A DNA stretch of 64,000 nucleotides from Powellomyces hirtus (taxonomy: Eukaryota; Chytridiomycota; Chytridiomycetes; Spizellomycetales; Powellomycetaceae), in the NCBI GenBank assembly GCA_025526995.1, contig JAHLKG010000017.1:620001-684000 (forward strand), read 5' to 3'. Positions 45,529-56,543 of this stretch are shown one piece after another. The notes under the pieces were generated by a model. The model was not told the DNA's origin, ran no database searches, and was given only the letters and a program-made list of their open reading frames with translations. Within the stretch, counting starts at the first letter, position 1. Each line of letters starts with the position of its first letter. The position numbers and the translations under genes are program-made.

Positions 45529-47080
45529 GGTTGGATAGATTTGATGCGTGGGAACGAGGATTTGAAGAGCAGACTGTGGTTTCGTTCTGACGTTTTTAAA
45601 GCCGAGGAACGGCCAAAAGAGCGTGCGTCACGGAGTTGGGAGAAGAATCAAGAGGGCCAAGCAAGAGACTGCGGACGGCGTAAAAGATAGATTGGATGGA
45701 AAGCTGGTGAAATTGGCCTGATGGTTGGAGAGAGAAACAAGGTAACGGACGACGACGACGACTTTGGGGAGACTTTAGGACTTTGTCCGGAGAGCCGTTC
45801 GGACGTCATGTGACGGTGTCAGGTTCACGTGACCCACGCGCATATAGTCAGCAGTTCCGCTCGGGCGTTGCTCGACCATAACCTTCCTGGTGGAACATTC
45901 CCCGGATATTGATTGTGGAGGAGTGTCTGTCTACTTGTCTCCCGAAAAGTCCACAATGCCATTGGTCGGTTGATTCCCGCTCATCGTCCTGAGCCATGAT
46001 GTCACAAAAAATGTTTTGTCTTTTCTGGGCACCTTACCTCCAAGCTGCCAGGGTACCTCTCATCTTTTGGAACTCGATTGTTTCTTTTGTGATACCTCTC
46101 ATCTTTTGAAACTCAATTGCTTCTTTTGTGATACTTTGAAATCATGCGCAGAGCTGCAGTGGGCGTGCCAGTGGCAAAAAAGGTGGTCATGGCGCTTCTC
46201 GAAGTCTCTGGGCATTCTTTGCCGCACCAGTGCTGCACTCGTATCCAACGCAGGGCACACTTATCAAAACGACGTATGACCCAAGCGCTAAGGATGGGTT
46301 ATATTTCCCGGCAGAGTCCAAACTGTCACGCTATTGCAATGGCATTACAGCAACCCAACTCATACATTTCCTTGTCATTGCCCCAAGGGAACTCGGCAAC
46401 GCGACCCGCGCTCAGTTATTTCTGGGTGCCCGACAAAATGAATACCGCTACAGCTGTACATATGCCCAGCGCGGCATCATGCGACCCGCTAAAAGAGTTT
46501 TTCACGATTGTGGAAATGCCGGCGCCGCGCGAGACAAACGCTAGTTGGACCTGCGTGTATGCTCAGATCCTTCCTACCGGTGAGAATTGTTCCAGGGATT
46601 CGGTGCACCAGCGGGACCTGCGGAGGCGGGAGATTTAGCGGCAGAAGTGCCGTAGTAAAGTAGGCTACGTTTCCTTTGTAGTACCCATTGCTGAACTTTT
46701 CTTCTCCGGCGAGGAGATCACGCAAAGGTTGATTCGGTTGCCTGCAAGGGGCAGCCTCCGCTACCGGCGGGACCAGCCACAACACCACCAGCAGCATCAC
46801 CAGCGGCAGCACCAGCAGTACATCCAGTGGCGGAACCACCATCGGCAGCACCAGCACCACCATCAGCAGCACTAGCCACACCGGGAGTCGCATCAGCCGC
46901 AGGAACCACTGTTGTCTTGCCGTCAATATCAGTGGTCACAAAACCGCCGGGATTAGCCGAGAAAGCATTTAGCAGTTAGCCACGGAGCTGTTCTTCGTAA
47001 CCCGCAAGTACATGATGTCGGGCGCGCATTTGGATAGGCATTCAACATCCGTGAGTGTGCATCCGATGCAGGAGAATTGA
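45529..47080. other. Gene-poor region with a 40-bp tandem repeat
   Basis: About 1.55 kb. At 46051-46133 a unit of about 40 bp beginning acctctcatcttttg is repeated twice with a few changes. 46770-46930 is rich in GCC/ACC-type trinucleotides, which give an Ala/Gly-rich frame on the minus strand (GVASAADGGAGAADGGSATG). That frame is broken on both sides. No confident gene. Confidence 0.35.
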
Positions 47081-47770
47081 ATGGTGACTTTTGAAGGAGA
47101 GCAGTTAGCGTCTGTCAATATCAAGCGTCTTCCGCTTACCATCTGCACCCCCAACTCCTACGACAAACGCAATGAAAAAACAATCACCAAGCTACACGCG
47201 GAAAGCATCCTCAAAATGCTGAAGAAAGCCGGGAAGTCACAGCTTGACGTAGAGCCCTCAAGACTCGCAATCAGAGTGGGAGATAACGGGAGATGGACGC
47301 TATTTGTAAATTTTGCTGAAAAGAGTCAGTGGATCAACGTAAAGACCGATGGAATCAGTCCCTGGCCGTGCGCAATCCGCTGCTTCTATCTGCAGCGGAT
47401 ATTGCCTTACCTAGAAAACAAGAAATACGTCGTTGTGACGGCGTGGGTTACAAGCTTTTCAAGGATCTCATTGAAGACAGCGGTGGGAACTGACTATGAA
47501 TACCAGCACTTACTCAAAGCGCTAATCTATACTTTCAATCCGCCTTTGCTATTCTTCCTTCCATGGCGGAGACACCAATTGTGGCGACATAATGTAAGCA
47601 TGCATTCAGCTCTTGTGGCGGCGATCAACAAAGTTGCAGATATTTGCTCGAAGCTTCCGGAGGGGCGGGGGGCGCAAAGGTCGATGGTGGCGCATCTGCT
47701 TACGAAGCGCGACTGTTTACACGGAGAGATATGCATGCTGGCCGCGTGCAACTGTCAACGGCCAGAGTAA
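47081..47770 (+). CDS. Hypothetical protein, possible relic
   Basis: An open frame of 229 aa with a balanced composition and some protein-like character (SRLAIRVGDNGRWTLFVNFA, LENKKYVVVTAW). No signal peptide, TM helix or known motif was recognised. There are no clear introns. It sits alone in a 2.7-kb gene-poor stretch. It may be a real small gene, a fragment of a larger one, or chance. Confidence 0.3.
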   Translation: MVTFEGEQLASVNIKRLPLTICTPNSYDKRNEKTITKLHAESILKMLKKAGKSQLDVEPSRLAIRVGDNGRWTLFVNFAEKSQWINVKTDGISPWPCAIRCFYLQRILPYLENKKYVVVTAWVTSFSRISLKTAVGTDYEYQHLLKALIYTFNPPLLFFLPWRRHQLWRHNVSMHSALVAAINKVADICSKLPEGRGAQRSMVAHLLTKRDCLHGEICMLAACNCQRPE

Positions 47771-48230
47771 ATGCATGTGAGCAAGCCCGACACGCAAGGC
47801 GAATTTTGTAGGCAAGGCTTATTGCAAGGCGGAGGGTATCTTGTCATGTAAAGAGATAACGACGTTGCCGCGGAATTGCACTCTTTGACGGTTTTCCGAG
47901 TTCGGCCTTGACTGATGAGAGCTCAAGGAGCCGTCATTCGCTTACTCAAGGACATATAACGATGCTACTCGTGCGCAACTTATTTTGAAGTGAGCGAGCA
48001 TTGCGGTGGATGCGACGAATACTGCTTGTTGGGCAGAATGACACGCTCTGCCATGAACAGTCACCGACTTCTTCGAATGATGATTCTGAGGTGACCAACA
48101 CTGTATCTTAGGAACGGATTTCGCACGAGTGATGAGCGCACGTTCTTTCTTTTTCGCAGCTACTCGTCTGATGGAATAACAGTGATGCGATTCTAGACAA
48201 ACAATATATATATACAAAGTCCTAGCCTAA
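47771..48230. other. Intergenic region
   Basis: About 460 bp, AT-rich towards the end (atatatatatac near 48206). Likely 3' flank of the panB-type gene. Nothing else seen. Confidence 0.35.
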
Positions 48231-49374
48231 CTACAGTTGAGATATGCCCAAAAGATTCAGAAACTTTTCCTCCTCCCCTTTGCCCATGGGATAGGTATGC
48301 GTGCCAGACTCTGGAAACGTGCGGGATTTTACTTCGGCTCCAAAGGACTCCAACGCCGCAATACTGCTCTTGCCGATTTCGGCATACGTCTTGCAGAATT
48401 TGGGCGACAGACGGTCGTACACGCCCAGGGCATCCAAAGCAACGAGCACCTGGCCCGAACACCCCACTCCGGCCCCAATACCAATCGTTGGAATTTTGAG
48501 GCGTTTTGTAATCTCGGTCGCGACGAGTTCGGGTATCGCTTCCAAAACGATTGCAAATGCCCCCGCGGCCTCGACCGCTAATGCATCCTGCAAGAGCTTG
48601 ATGGCCTTTTCGGCGGTTTTCCCCTGCACGCGGAACCCGCCCAGCGACGTGGCGCGCTGCGGGGTCAGACCGACATGTCCCAGCACCGGAATGCCGACGG
48701 TGGTGATTTTGCGGACGGTGGAAGCTAATTCCTCCCCGCCTTCCAACTTGACGGCCTCCATGTGCCCGTCTTGGATCATCCGCGTTGCGCTCCGGAGAGC
48801 TTGCTCGGGAGTGCTTTCGTACGTCCCGAATGGGAGGTCGCCGATGAGGAATGGGTGCGGGGAACCGCGAGCTACCGCGCGGCAATGATGCAGCATTTCC
48901 TACACATCCACCACCACCGACCGAAAAAGAAAGAAAAAGAAGACAAAAAAAAAGGCACGCCCACAAAGCACACTCGTCAACAACCATATTCTGTCATCCC
49001 CCCACTCGTACCTCTTACAACAAAACATATTTGCAAAAACTCACGTCAAGAGTGACTCTATTTGTATTCTCGTATCCCAGCGCAACCATCGCCAAACTGT
49101 CGCCCACCAGGACCGTGTCCATGCCCGCGCGTTCCGCAAACACAGCCGACGGGTAGTCATGCGCAGTCATCATTGTGATTGGCACATTTTGCTTGTACAG
49201 CTTCTGCAGTGTTGTCAGTGTTTGCTTCTTACGTGCCGGCACCCCTGCATCGGTCGGGGCTGCGGCGCTGGGAGTGGAATGCGAGCTGAGAATGGGGCGG
49301 CATGTGGTGATTCTGCGGAGGAGAGGACGTTGTAGGTGGGAGGCGAGAGCGTGTGGGCAAAGTGGAGACCGCAT
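48231..49374 (-). CDS. panB: 3-methyl-2-oxobutanoate (ketopantoate) hydroxymethyltransferase
   Basis: Two exons (49045-49374, 48231-48899) give 332 aa. The enzyme adds a hydroxymethyl group from methylene-tetrahydrofolate to 2-ketoisovalerate, the first step to pantothenate and CoA. The fungal homologue is ECM31. Signatures are [53 protein letters not shown], the catalytic EAIP and [16 protein letters not shown]. In the last motif Ser replaces the usual Asp before GQVLV. The start [10 protein letters not shown] leads a basic, mitochondrial-type leader of about 55 residues; upstream in-frame sequence has no ATG. The intron has GTGAGT/TGTAG borders. Confidence 0.94.
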
Positions 49375-49586
49375 TGTTGAGAAATATGTGCGTGAGTGTA
49401 TGGAAAATGCAACGGGAAAAAGAGTGTGCAATTGACAGTTTTTATAGGAAACTTGTTTTCAAGTCGTATGATTCTTCGAAGTCAACTGACAGTCGCGTCG
49501 AACGATTCTTTTTTTGCCGAGTGTGCTTTTTGTTCCACGGTTTGGACACTGGAAGGAATTTACTCACTCACGCCATAAGGGAAAGC
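49375..49586. promoter_or_regulatory. Short divergent promoter shared by panB and WDR55/Jip5
   Basis: Only 212 bp separate two start codons facing away from each other, so control elements must be shared or very close. No TATA box is visible. Confidence 0.55.
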
Positions 49587-51133
49587 ATGGTTCGTTACAA
49601 CACAAACCCCCTCTTGCAAACACGTTATCCTTCTTCGCCGTCTAATGCCGACGTTTCTGATTCGCCCTCTGTCCAGACCTCGGTTCCAAACCCCATAGAG
49701 TTTGACTCGCAGGTCTTCTCACTCGCATTCCACCCAACAGAGGACATTGTCGCTTCGGGACTGATCGAAGGCGATGTGCACTGGTAAACACAACACCCCA
49801 CGCCACTGGCGGTTGTTTGGCTTGGCCTTGGCGTAGGCTGACCGGGATCTACTTCGCGCTTTGCAGTCATAGATATGCGCTTGACTCGCCAGCCGTCGCG
49901 CTGTGGTCTTCGAAAACACACAAGGAGTCGTGTCGGGCGTTGAGTTTTGGTGTAGATGGAGCAGGTATGCAGTAAATGATGGAGAGGTGCTTTGTCTATT
50001 GGTTGTGGTACTCATCATGATTTTATATTCTGTTTGTCTTTTTGGCAGCGCTGTTTTCTGGTTCCAAGGACAAGAGCTTGCAGGTCATCGACGTCGAAAC
50101 CGGAAAAGTCATGTTGAAGAAGCCAAAAGCTCACAGGTAAGGTTGATTTTGCAACGTTTACTATTGTTTCCCAAGCTACGATTCCTGATTCCTAGTTTGT
50201 TCACTGTTTTCCAGCGAGCCACTCAACGCTCTGCTGGCACTTAATGCCCAGCTCCTCGCCTCAGGTGACGACGGGGGCTGCATTAAAATCTGGGACACGC
50301 GCCAGCGCAAGGTCGCGATGAAATACCACGAAAACGTCGACTTTATCTCCGACCTGACATTTGTCGAGCACAAAAAGACACTGCTGGCGACCAGCGGCGA
50401 CGGATGTCTGACCGTCATGGACATTCGCAAATCGAAATCTGTGGCCGTGTCCGCTAACCAGGACGACGAACTGTTATGTGTGCAGGTCGTGCGCAACACA
50501 ACGAAAGCCGTGGTAGGGACCCAGGACGGCACGTTGTTGCTCTTTTCATGGGGCGATTGGGGTGACTGCACGGATCGGTTCCCGGGACATCCCAATAGCG
50601 TGGACTCGATGGTGAAAGTCGAGGATGCCACGGTCATGACTGCTTCAGGAGACGGGATCATCAGAGCAATCGGGATCTTGCCCAACCGCCTGGTGGGTGC
50701 TGTGGGAGAACACGGCGATATGCCGATTGAGAGCATCCGCCTGTCTCGCGATGGGGAACTCGTTGGAAGTTGTTCGCATGATGCTACGGTCCGCTTCTGG
50801 AGCGTTGCGGAAGCGCTCAAGGAGGATGAGGATGAGGAAGAAGAAGACGCCGAGCAAGCTGAGGAAGATGCAGAACAGGGCGAAGACGAGGAAAACAATG
50901 ACCATCCTGCGAATGAAGACAGCGACGATGACGCTCCGGAATCGGATCATGAGGACGCCGCAGGGACCAGCAGCGGCAAGCGAAAACCCGCATCCGAATC
51001 TGACGCCAATAGCAGTGACAGCGACGCGCCGGAGAAGAAGGAGAAGGCGCGCAAAAAGAAATCAAAGAAGGCCAAGCGCGGGATCGGCGGTGGAAAGAAG
51101 GCGAATGCTGCTTTCTTTGCTGACATTGACTGA
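49587..51133 (+). CDS. WD40 ribosome-biogenesis protein, WDR55/Jip5 family
   Basis: Four exons (49587-49783, 49867-49964, 50049-50136, 50215-51133) join in frame to 433 aa. WD40 blades are visible as FSLAFHPTEDIVASGLIEGD, LFSGSKDKSLQVIDVETG, LLASGDDGGCIKIWDTR, LLATSGDGCLTVMDIR and LVGSCSHDATVRFWSV. The repeat order and the C-terminus match WDR55/Jip5, a nucleolar protein for rRNA processing and 60S assembly. The tail of about 140 residues is acidic and then Lys-rich (KKKSKKAKRG) and ends FFADID. RLP24, another 60S factor, lies at the far end of the window. Confidence 0.92.
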
Positions 51134-52504
51134 AAGAATGCCACAACGACACAAGACCTGACCAATCACGGATGCCCTTACCACAGCTACTAGCTAAATT
51201 GACTAATCACCGACGACTTCGCACCGGCATGGCCGTGGTGTATCGCGATTAATATCACACTGACTATTCAACATTCATCTATAAATGGATCGCCACCAAA
51301 ACCGTCCGTTTAGCATCGACCCCCCGCATCGACATCATGACAACTCAAGGGTCTTGGGAGGGGGCACTGGCCATCTTACACACCGTTCTTGGACCACCCT
51401 CAAAACGCACCCATCCCCTCCCACCCATCCCCTTCACGCACAGGTAAGCTTCCCACCCCTTCCTCTCCCACCCACTCCCACCAAGGCAATGAGGACACCA
51501 CATAGCAAATCAAATCTCGAACCCGACCCCTCGTCGCGGCCATGTTGCCCTTCCTCTCCTCTATCCCCTCTCAAAACCTACTTGCTTGAGCGCGCCACCC
51601 CGCGGAAAGACCCCCGGGTAGGGTCGGGAGCCTATGTGAGAAGGGTGGCACGCGTGTAGCTACCGCCCTGCCCTCCCGCTTTCGAGTGGTTGTAGGTTCG
51701 CGGACGGGTGTGCTCCGCTCGCCCCCCTATTTCGCATCTTGGCTCCCGGCCCCTCTGCCACTGTGGTGGATTTTTGTGGGGTGTTTTTGTTGCTGTGCTT
51801 GCGATGTGGGGTTTTGAGGCATGAGAAGGAGGGTTGGGAGGAGCAAATACGCGGAGGTTGGTGGGGAACCGTGTGAGCTGTAGTTTTCAATCTGAGCCTT
51901 TTCCTTACAACACCTCCCGTTTTGTTGAAAACCTGTGAAATTCGGATGTAGACATGAATTGAACTGACTCTGAGCTTTTGTGTTGGTTGCGTAGATTTTT
52001 GCCCCTCCCCGCCACGGCGTCGCCCACTGTTCTACCCGTATACGGAAAACGCGCTTGGTAGTTACGGTGTGGAATGAAAATTGAATCAAGTGAATAAAAA
52101 CGATTGAAGCCCACTCGGTGCTGTGACATTTGATCTGGAATGGTATTATTGACAACGTTGTGAGAATGAGAAGACACCAAGGAGCTTCTGGGCTTTTGCT
52201 GCATGGAAGAGAGCTGCTCTGGTTTTTTTGTGCGCAAATCAGCCGCTCTAGGGTTGTCTGTGAACACTGTGATCCGTATATTGCGACAGGGAGAACCATG
52301 CAGAACGGGGAGAAAAGTGATTATTGAGCGTCATTTAAAAAACAGTTGTTCAACCCGATGTAGACACCCACCTGCCGCCGCTTGCTGCCCGACAAAAGAT
52401 CCTGAACTCCTCCTGCCAAGGACGTTCGAAACAACCGCGGACCTGCACGCCGAGCACAACTGCAAATCCCATGCCTGGAGCCACGTAGCACCTGTTGTGG
52501 CTGC
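51134..52504. other. Start of an accessory island; possible HTH remnant
   Basis: About 1.37 kb with no intact gene. On the plus strand near 52224-52300 a frame reads RKSAALGLSVNTVIRILRQG, which has the pattern of a helix-turn-helix in transposases (AA-x-x-G-S-x-x-T-V). It is followed by basic residues and soon lost. Too short to name. Confidence 0.3.
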
Positions 52505-53065
52505 ATGTGCATTCAGCTTTTACACCAAATACCATGCCAGGAGCTGAAAATTCCCGATGCAAAGCACCGCAAATTTAGCCCCGTTGAGGTGGGAACGAGC
52601 ATGTGCATTCAGCTTTTACACCAAATACCATGCCAGGAGCTGAAAATTCCCGATGCAAAGCACCGCAAATTTAGCCCCGTTGAGGTGGGAACGAGCATGT
52701 GCATTCAGCTTTTACACCAAATACCATGCCAGGAGCTGAAAATTCCCGATGCAAAGCACCGCAAATTTAGCCCCGTTGAGGTGGGAACGAGCATGTGCAT
52801 TCAGCTTTTACACCAAATACCAATGCCATGCCAGGAGCTGAAAATTCCCGATGCAAAGCACCGCAGTTTTAGCCCCGTAGCTAGGGATTGCGATGTGTGC
52901 TCGCCGTGGCGCCGTTCTTGGTGTCCCCGTTGTGGTGCGAATTTGGCTTTCCCACCAAAGAAAATGCCAGAGCATGTGCATTTTAGCTTTTACACCAAAT
53001 ACCATGCCAGGACATGTGCATTTTAGCTTTTACACCAAATGCCATGCCCGGAGCTGAAAATTTAC
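52505..53065 (+). repeat. 96-bp minisatellite with degenerate edge copies
   Basis: Three near-identical 96-bp units start at 52505, 52601 and 52697, and a fourth, diverged copy with a small insertion starts at 52793. Partial copies (gcattttagcttttacacca) recur near 52978 and 53019. Because 96 is divisible by three, an open frame runs through them, but it has no start or sequence that suggests a real protein. Confidence 0.95.
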
Positions 53066-53366
53066 GATGCAAGAAGTAGTGGGCTTACGTGCGAATACAC
53101 TACGGCGAGTATTCAGTACTCCGCTAGCAATAACCATATCGCCGTTCTGGATTGGTGGCGATCTAGCGGACTGCCACTCAAGTTGGACCAGCCGATGGAC
53201 GAAGCCAGCAAGCAGGGCAATGTGGAGGTCCAAGCACAGCGACCTCGATTTGACTTGGACGGAAGCGTATACGGGCAACTGCGCATGGCCACGTTGATGT
53301 TCTAGAATGGTGGAAAAACAGTGGATTGGCCGTAAATGGCTCCAGGATCTCCGGAAACGGGTGAAC
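53066..53366 (+). pseudogene. Relic of an ankyrin-type repeat protein with WWKNSG units
   Basis: The plus strand reads ASNNHIAVLDWWRSSGLPLK, then MDEASKQGNVEV. In a shifted frame it then reads VDVLEWWKNSGLAVNG before a stop. This unit (VLEWWKNSGL followed by A-M-D-x-A-S-x-x-G-H) is a large repeat family I know from chytrid genomes, related to ankyrin repeats. Only about two and a half units remain, with frame changes, so this is a dead fragment. It directly follows the minisatellite. Confidence 0.6.
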
Positions 53367-54341
53367 ACGCTTCAAGCTCAACCGTATCGCCCTGCCCACT
53401 TGGCGCCGTTTTCGGTGGTGATGCTTGCCGCGAGAGTTTTGGCGTTTGTAGTTCTGCTGCCGGCAGGGCGTGGCGGGGTTGGTCTAGCCTCCGCTGATGT
53501 AGCACTCCCCGATTCCAAAGAAGCCAGTCTCTCCCTCTCCAGCTCCAATTTGCGTTCCTCCCACTTGCGATCCAACTAACTCCCTTGCTCTGCTTTTTGT
53601 CAGCAACCGTTGTGCTTCTGCCTGCTGCAGCTCCTATTTAGAATGACAAGAGGATTAGCACAAGGCACCCAGTCGTTCGCTCCCGCCCCATGACGCTCCA
53701 CTGTACGTCTGGGAATCTATCGCGCACGCACCTGTATTGTTGGCGCCGCCTCACGCGTATGTCTCAACCACATCTGCCACTGTGGGAGTATGCGGTTGCC
53801 GGCGCGCATGCGGCGGATCATCGAGTACCATGACAGGCGGGACGAGCTGCACCACTATGGTCGCATTGCCGGGCCTTCAAAATACATGTTGCCTGCGAGG
53901 TCCCGACCCACCTGGAAAGAATGAAACGAATGAGCAAGAGTCGTAAAGGGAAGGGGACATTGGGGACTTACAAATCGGTGCCGTCTCCAAGAGAGGTTCG
54001 ACGCTTTCCAAGCGTTGAGGAGGGTGCGCTTTAAAAATTGCATCAAGGACGTCCTCACCAATCTGATGGACGCAAGCTTGAACGTCAAACCCGAAGGAAG
54101 GTTCTTATCCAGGTGACTAGGATTGCTGTGAACCGGAATCATTTCGCTCAATGTACCCGACTCACGACTGCTAGGGCAACACGGGGTACGTACTTTATAA
54201 ACGGAGAAGGCTGCAGCGGCCTTTGAACGTTGGGAAGAGACGACTTTGGGCACCGTATGATGTGTTCGCCAACTCTCTTTCGTTACCGTTGGACTTGAAT
54301 GGGCAAGACATGAGTACAGTAATTGGGCGTGTGTGGACCAG
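53367..54341. other. Region between ankyrin relic and Crypton
   Basis: About 1 kb. Minus-strand fragments such as FDVQACVHQIGEDVLDAIFK (about 54005-54090) read like protein and have splice-like borders. No family is clear, and a stop lies just upstream. They may be a downstream part of the Crypton element. Confidence 0.3.
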
Positions 54342-55843
54342 TTACCCATTCACATTGACACACCGCCAGACCGACCACCTAACTGCGGCCGTACCTCTCC
54401 CGCCATCGATTGGCCACACGACCTCTCGAGCCATGTTCCGTCGAAGAAGGTTTCCGATGTCGGCTATATACTCTGAGTGCGTTGCGTCGGTTTGCCGGGG
54501 TTTTAAAAGCATGAGAAGAGCATCCGTCTTCTCTATTCTCACGACTTTTGCAAACCCGGAACCCCCATTCGGAAGCTTTGTTCCGACAAGTGCTCCTAAC
54601 GGCGGCACTTCTTTAGTTCCAACCTGTTCTGTTTCCGTTGAGCTTTCAAGCACGACACGCTTGAAAACTCCACTGGCAAACTCCACAGCCTTTCTCTTTC
54701 GTTCTATGGGAGAAGTGTTGTTGTACGTGTGCTGCTGAATTCTGTTGCAGAAATTTATGCAATGAAACAACGGATGAGCGCTTCTCATACCGTCCCGCGG
54801 CCGCAATGGCAAAAATGAGAAACTCACCGGATGTTGTGACGCATAGCATAAGCAGTGCTTTCCCGCAGCTGCGAATGGTCGTCGTCATTGGCGGACTCCA
54901 TGAAGGTGGTAAACGAATGTCGCAAAGCATTGCTGGAAATGTTGGACATGCCAATGTGCTTCTCCACGATGTTTGCAAGATATGCCGCCCAATCTCCTGC
55001 ACTGTCGAAAGCGTCGCCGTTTCTTTTACAGAAAAGAAACCCATGCATTTTCCCCGAGGTAATCCGAGCGCGGACTGTCGGCCGCAGAAAGTATGTCAGA
55101 TACTTCATGATCATGTCGGGATCGTCAGGAAGTTCCATGGCATCCCTCCTTCCGTTGTACAGTTGATTTTTGTAGTCACTGAAAGAAAAAGAAAATAGAC
55201 ACGAGAAGGATGTGAGTCATCACCGCCCAATAGCGTCACGCTTCACGGAAGACGAAACAACAATACCTGACAGTAATCACATGTCGGCCGTGAATAACAG
55301 CGATATGGTTTTGCAAGGAGGTTCGGCTTTCACTTTCAGTCAGGATGCGATCGAGAAGAAGCCGAATTTCCTTGCTTCGCGAGGGCGGATCGCTGCATAG
55401 AAACTGAGCGCCAGATACTTTTGGATCTGCAAAGGGAGGTCGCTGCTGTTTTCGTCAGATTGCCAAATGCTGTCAACCATTTTTTTTGGCAACGGACGGC
55501 TTCGAGGAACTGCGATGGAAAAGAAAAACAAAAACATGGGTCAGTTACATGATAGCGCAAAACTTAGAAGAACGTTCAAGGTTTTTCTCCGGAGTAATAC
55601 CTGCTTCCAAAGAATATTGGAACCATCCTCTTCAACAGTGGCCTGGCGCTCTCGTTCCGCCATGGTTTGTTTCCTGTTGCGACAACTCTGAAGCCGTGCA
55701 ATGTTGAGGGACTTTTTGGAGAATCCTTCAGATGACTCGGACTCTAGAAACTTGTGTACGTCGATCGCGGCCGTGATGGCATTTGCTGTAGAGCCGTGGG
55801 CCAGCCCTCGTACGCCGATTAAGTAACCCTCAACATACTTGTC
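54342..55843 (-). pseudogene. Crypton tyrosine recombinase, probably inactivated
   Basis: Exon-like blocks with good splice borders are 55601-55843, 55267-55509, 54828-55178 and 54342-54741. They read as a tyrosine recombinase: an N-terminal DNA-binding helix region (KYVEGYLIGVRGLAHG), box I with the catalytic Arg (YAAIRPREARK), box II (SNALRHSFTTF) and the C-terminal MRHNIR followed across an intron by IQQHTY with the likely nucleophile Tyr. In 55267-55509 the frame changes at least twice: near an 8-base A/T run at about 55480, and just after the box I Arg. It is therefore likely dead unless these are base-call errors. The final block continues to a stop at 54342. Confidence 0.65.
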
Positions 55844-56174
55844 CTGCAGGAGATCACATCGAGTCGGAATAATCAGAAAAAGAGACAAACGTTTAATTAT
55901 TGCAGTGCTTGCTTCGAAATCGAGAATTCAACGCTAACCAGAAAAAGATCTAGATCTCGAAAGTCCTTGAAAGACGGATTCCTTGTAATAACATCCAACT
56001 GTGCCAGCAACAAAACGCTTATTCCAGAGCCGCCGCATCCTGGAGGAGTCTGACTTCGTGTCACAACACTCCCCCCAAGACGGACAACTCTGGGATTTTT
56101 CTTTGTTGCTCGAAGACACAGTGGTCGGTTGCTCAGTGGCTTGGAGTGGAAAGTCGGCCAGTGGATGGGGACGG

Positions 56175-56182
56175 TATATATA
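56175..56182 (+). promoter_or_regulatory. TATA-like element
   Basis: TATATATA about 370 bp before the orphan ORF. A candidate 5'-leader intron follows (GTAAGC at 56341, a tgctaac branch point, GGCCAG at 56409). This suggests a plus-strand transcript starting just downstream. Confidence 0.35.
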
Positions 56183-56543
56183 GGGAAGGATACTGAGACC
56201 GTAACCCTTCAGGTCGCGGTCTCCTGAACTCTGAGGCACTCCGCAGGGACCTTCACTAAAGTCTCTCGCCTCTTGCTCTGCCTCGCCTCGAAAGTCTCGT
56301 CTCTTCCTCCCTCGCTCTCTGCGCCCCTCTCCCGTTGCCCCCGTAAGCTGCAATTTGCTTGCATCTCTTCATGTTATGTATGCTAACTTTTCCCCTCCTG
56401 CTGGCCAGCAAGGAGACAACCATCACCGTGTTCTCAACCTCCGCGGAGACCAAGCATCTTTTCGACCGCCCACATGTAAGTCATGATGTGCGTGCCGGGG
56501 AAGGCACACGCGACGGCTGCTAATTTTGGGTGGTCGTGAGAGA

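Larger units (their letters stand above)
54342..56353 (-). mobile_element. Crypton-type DNA transposon
   Basis: This minus-strand region encodes a multi-exon tyrosine recombinase of the Crypton kind (see the coding relic). The first 400 bp on the minus strand (56353-55934) may be its N-terminal exon(s), ending in a GTTAGC donor near 55947. Crypton ends have no terminal inverted repeats, so exact borders cannot be set. The 53.4-54.3 kb stretch could belong too. Confidence 0.6.

Noticed and set aside
46489..46939. Ala/Gly-rich or Val/Leu-rich minus-strand frames
   Set aside because: Both come from the same trinucleotide-rich stretch read in two frames. Neither has a complete start-to-stop model with good splice sites.
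51727..52299. 190-codon minus-strand frame
   Set aside because: No protein-like pattern, with Ser/Gln-rich random composition. The opposite strand carries the better HTH-like signal.
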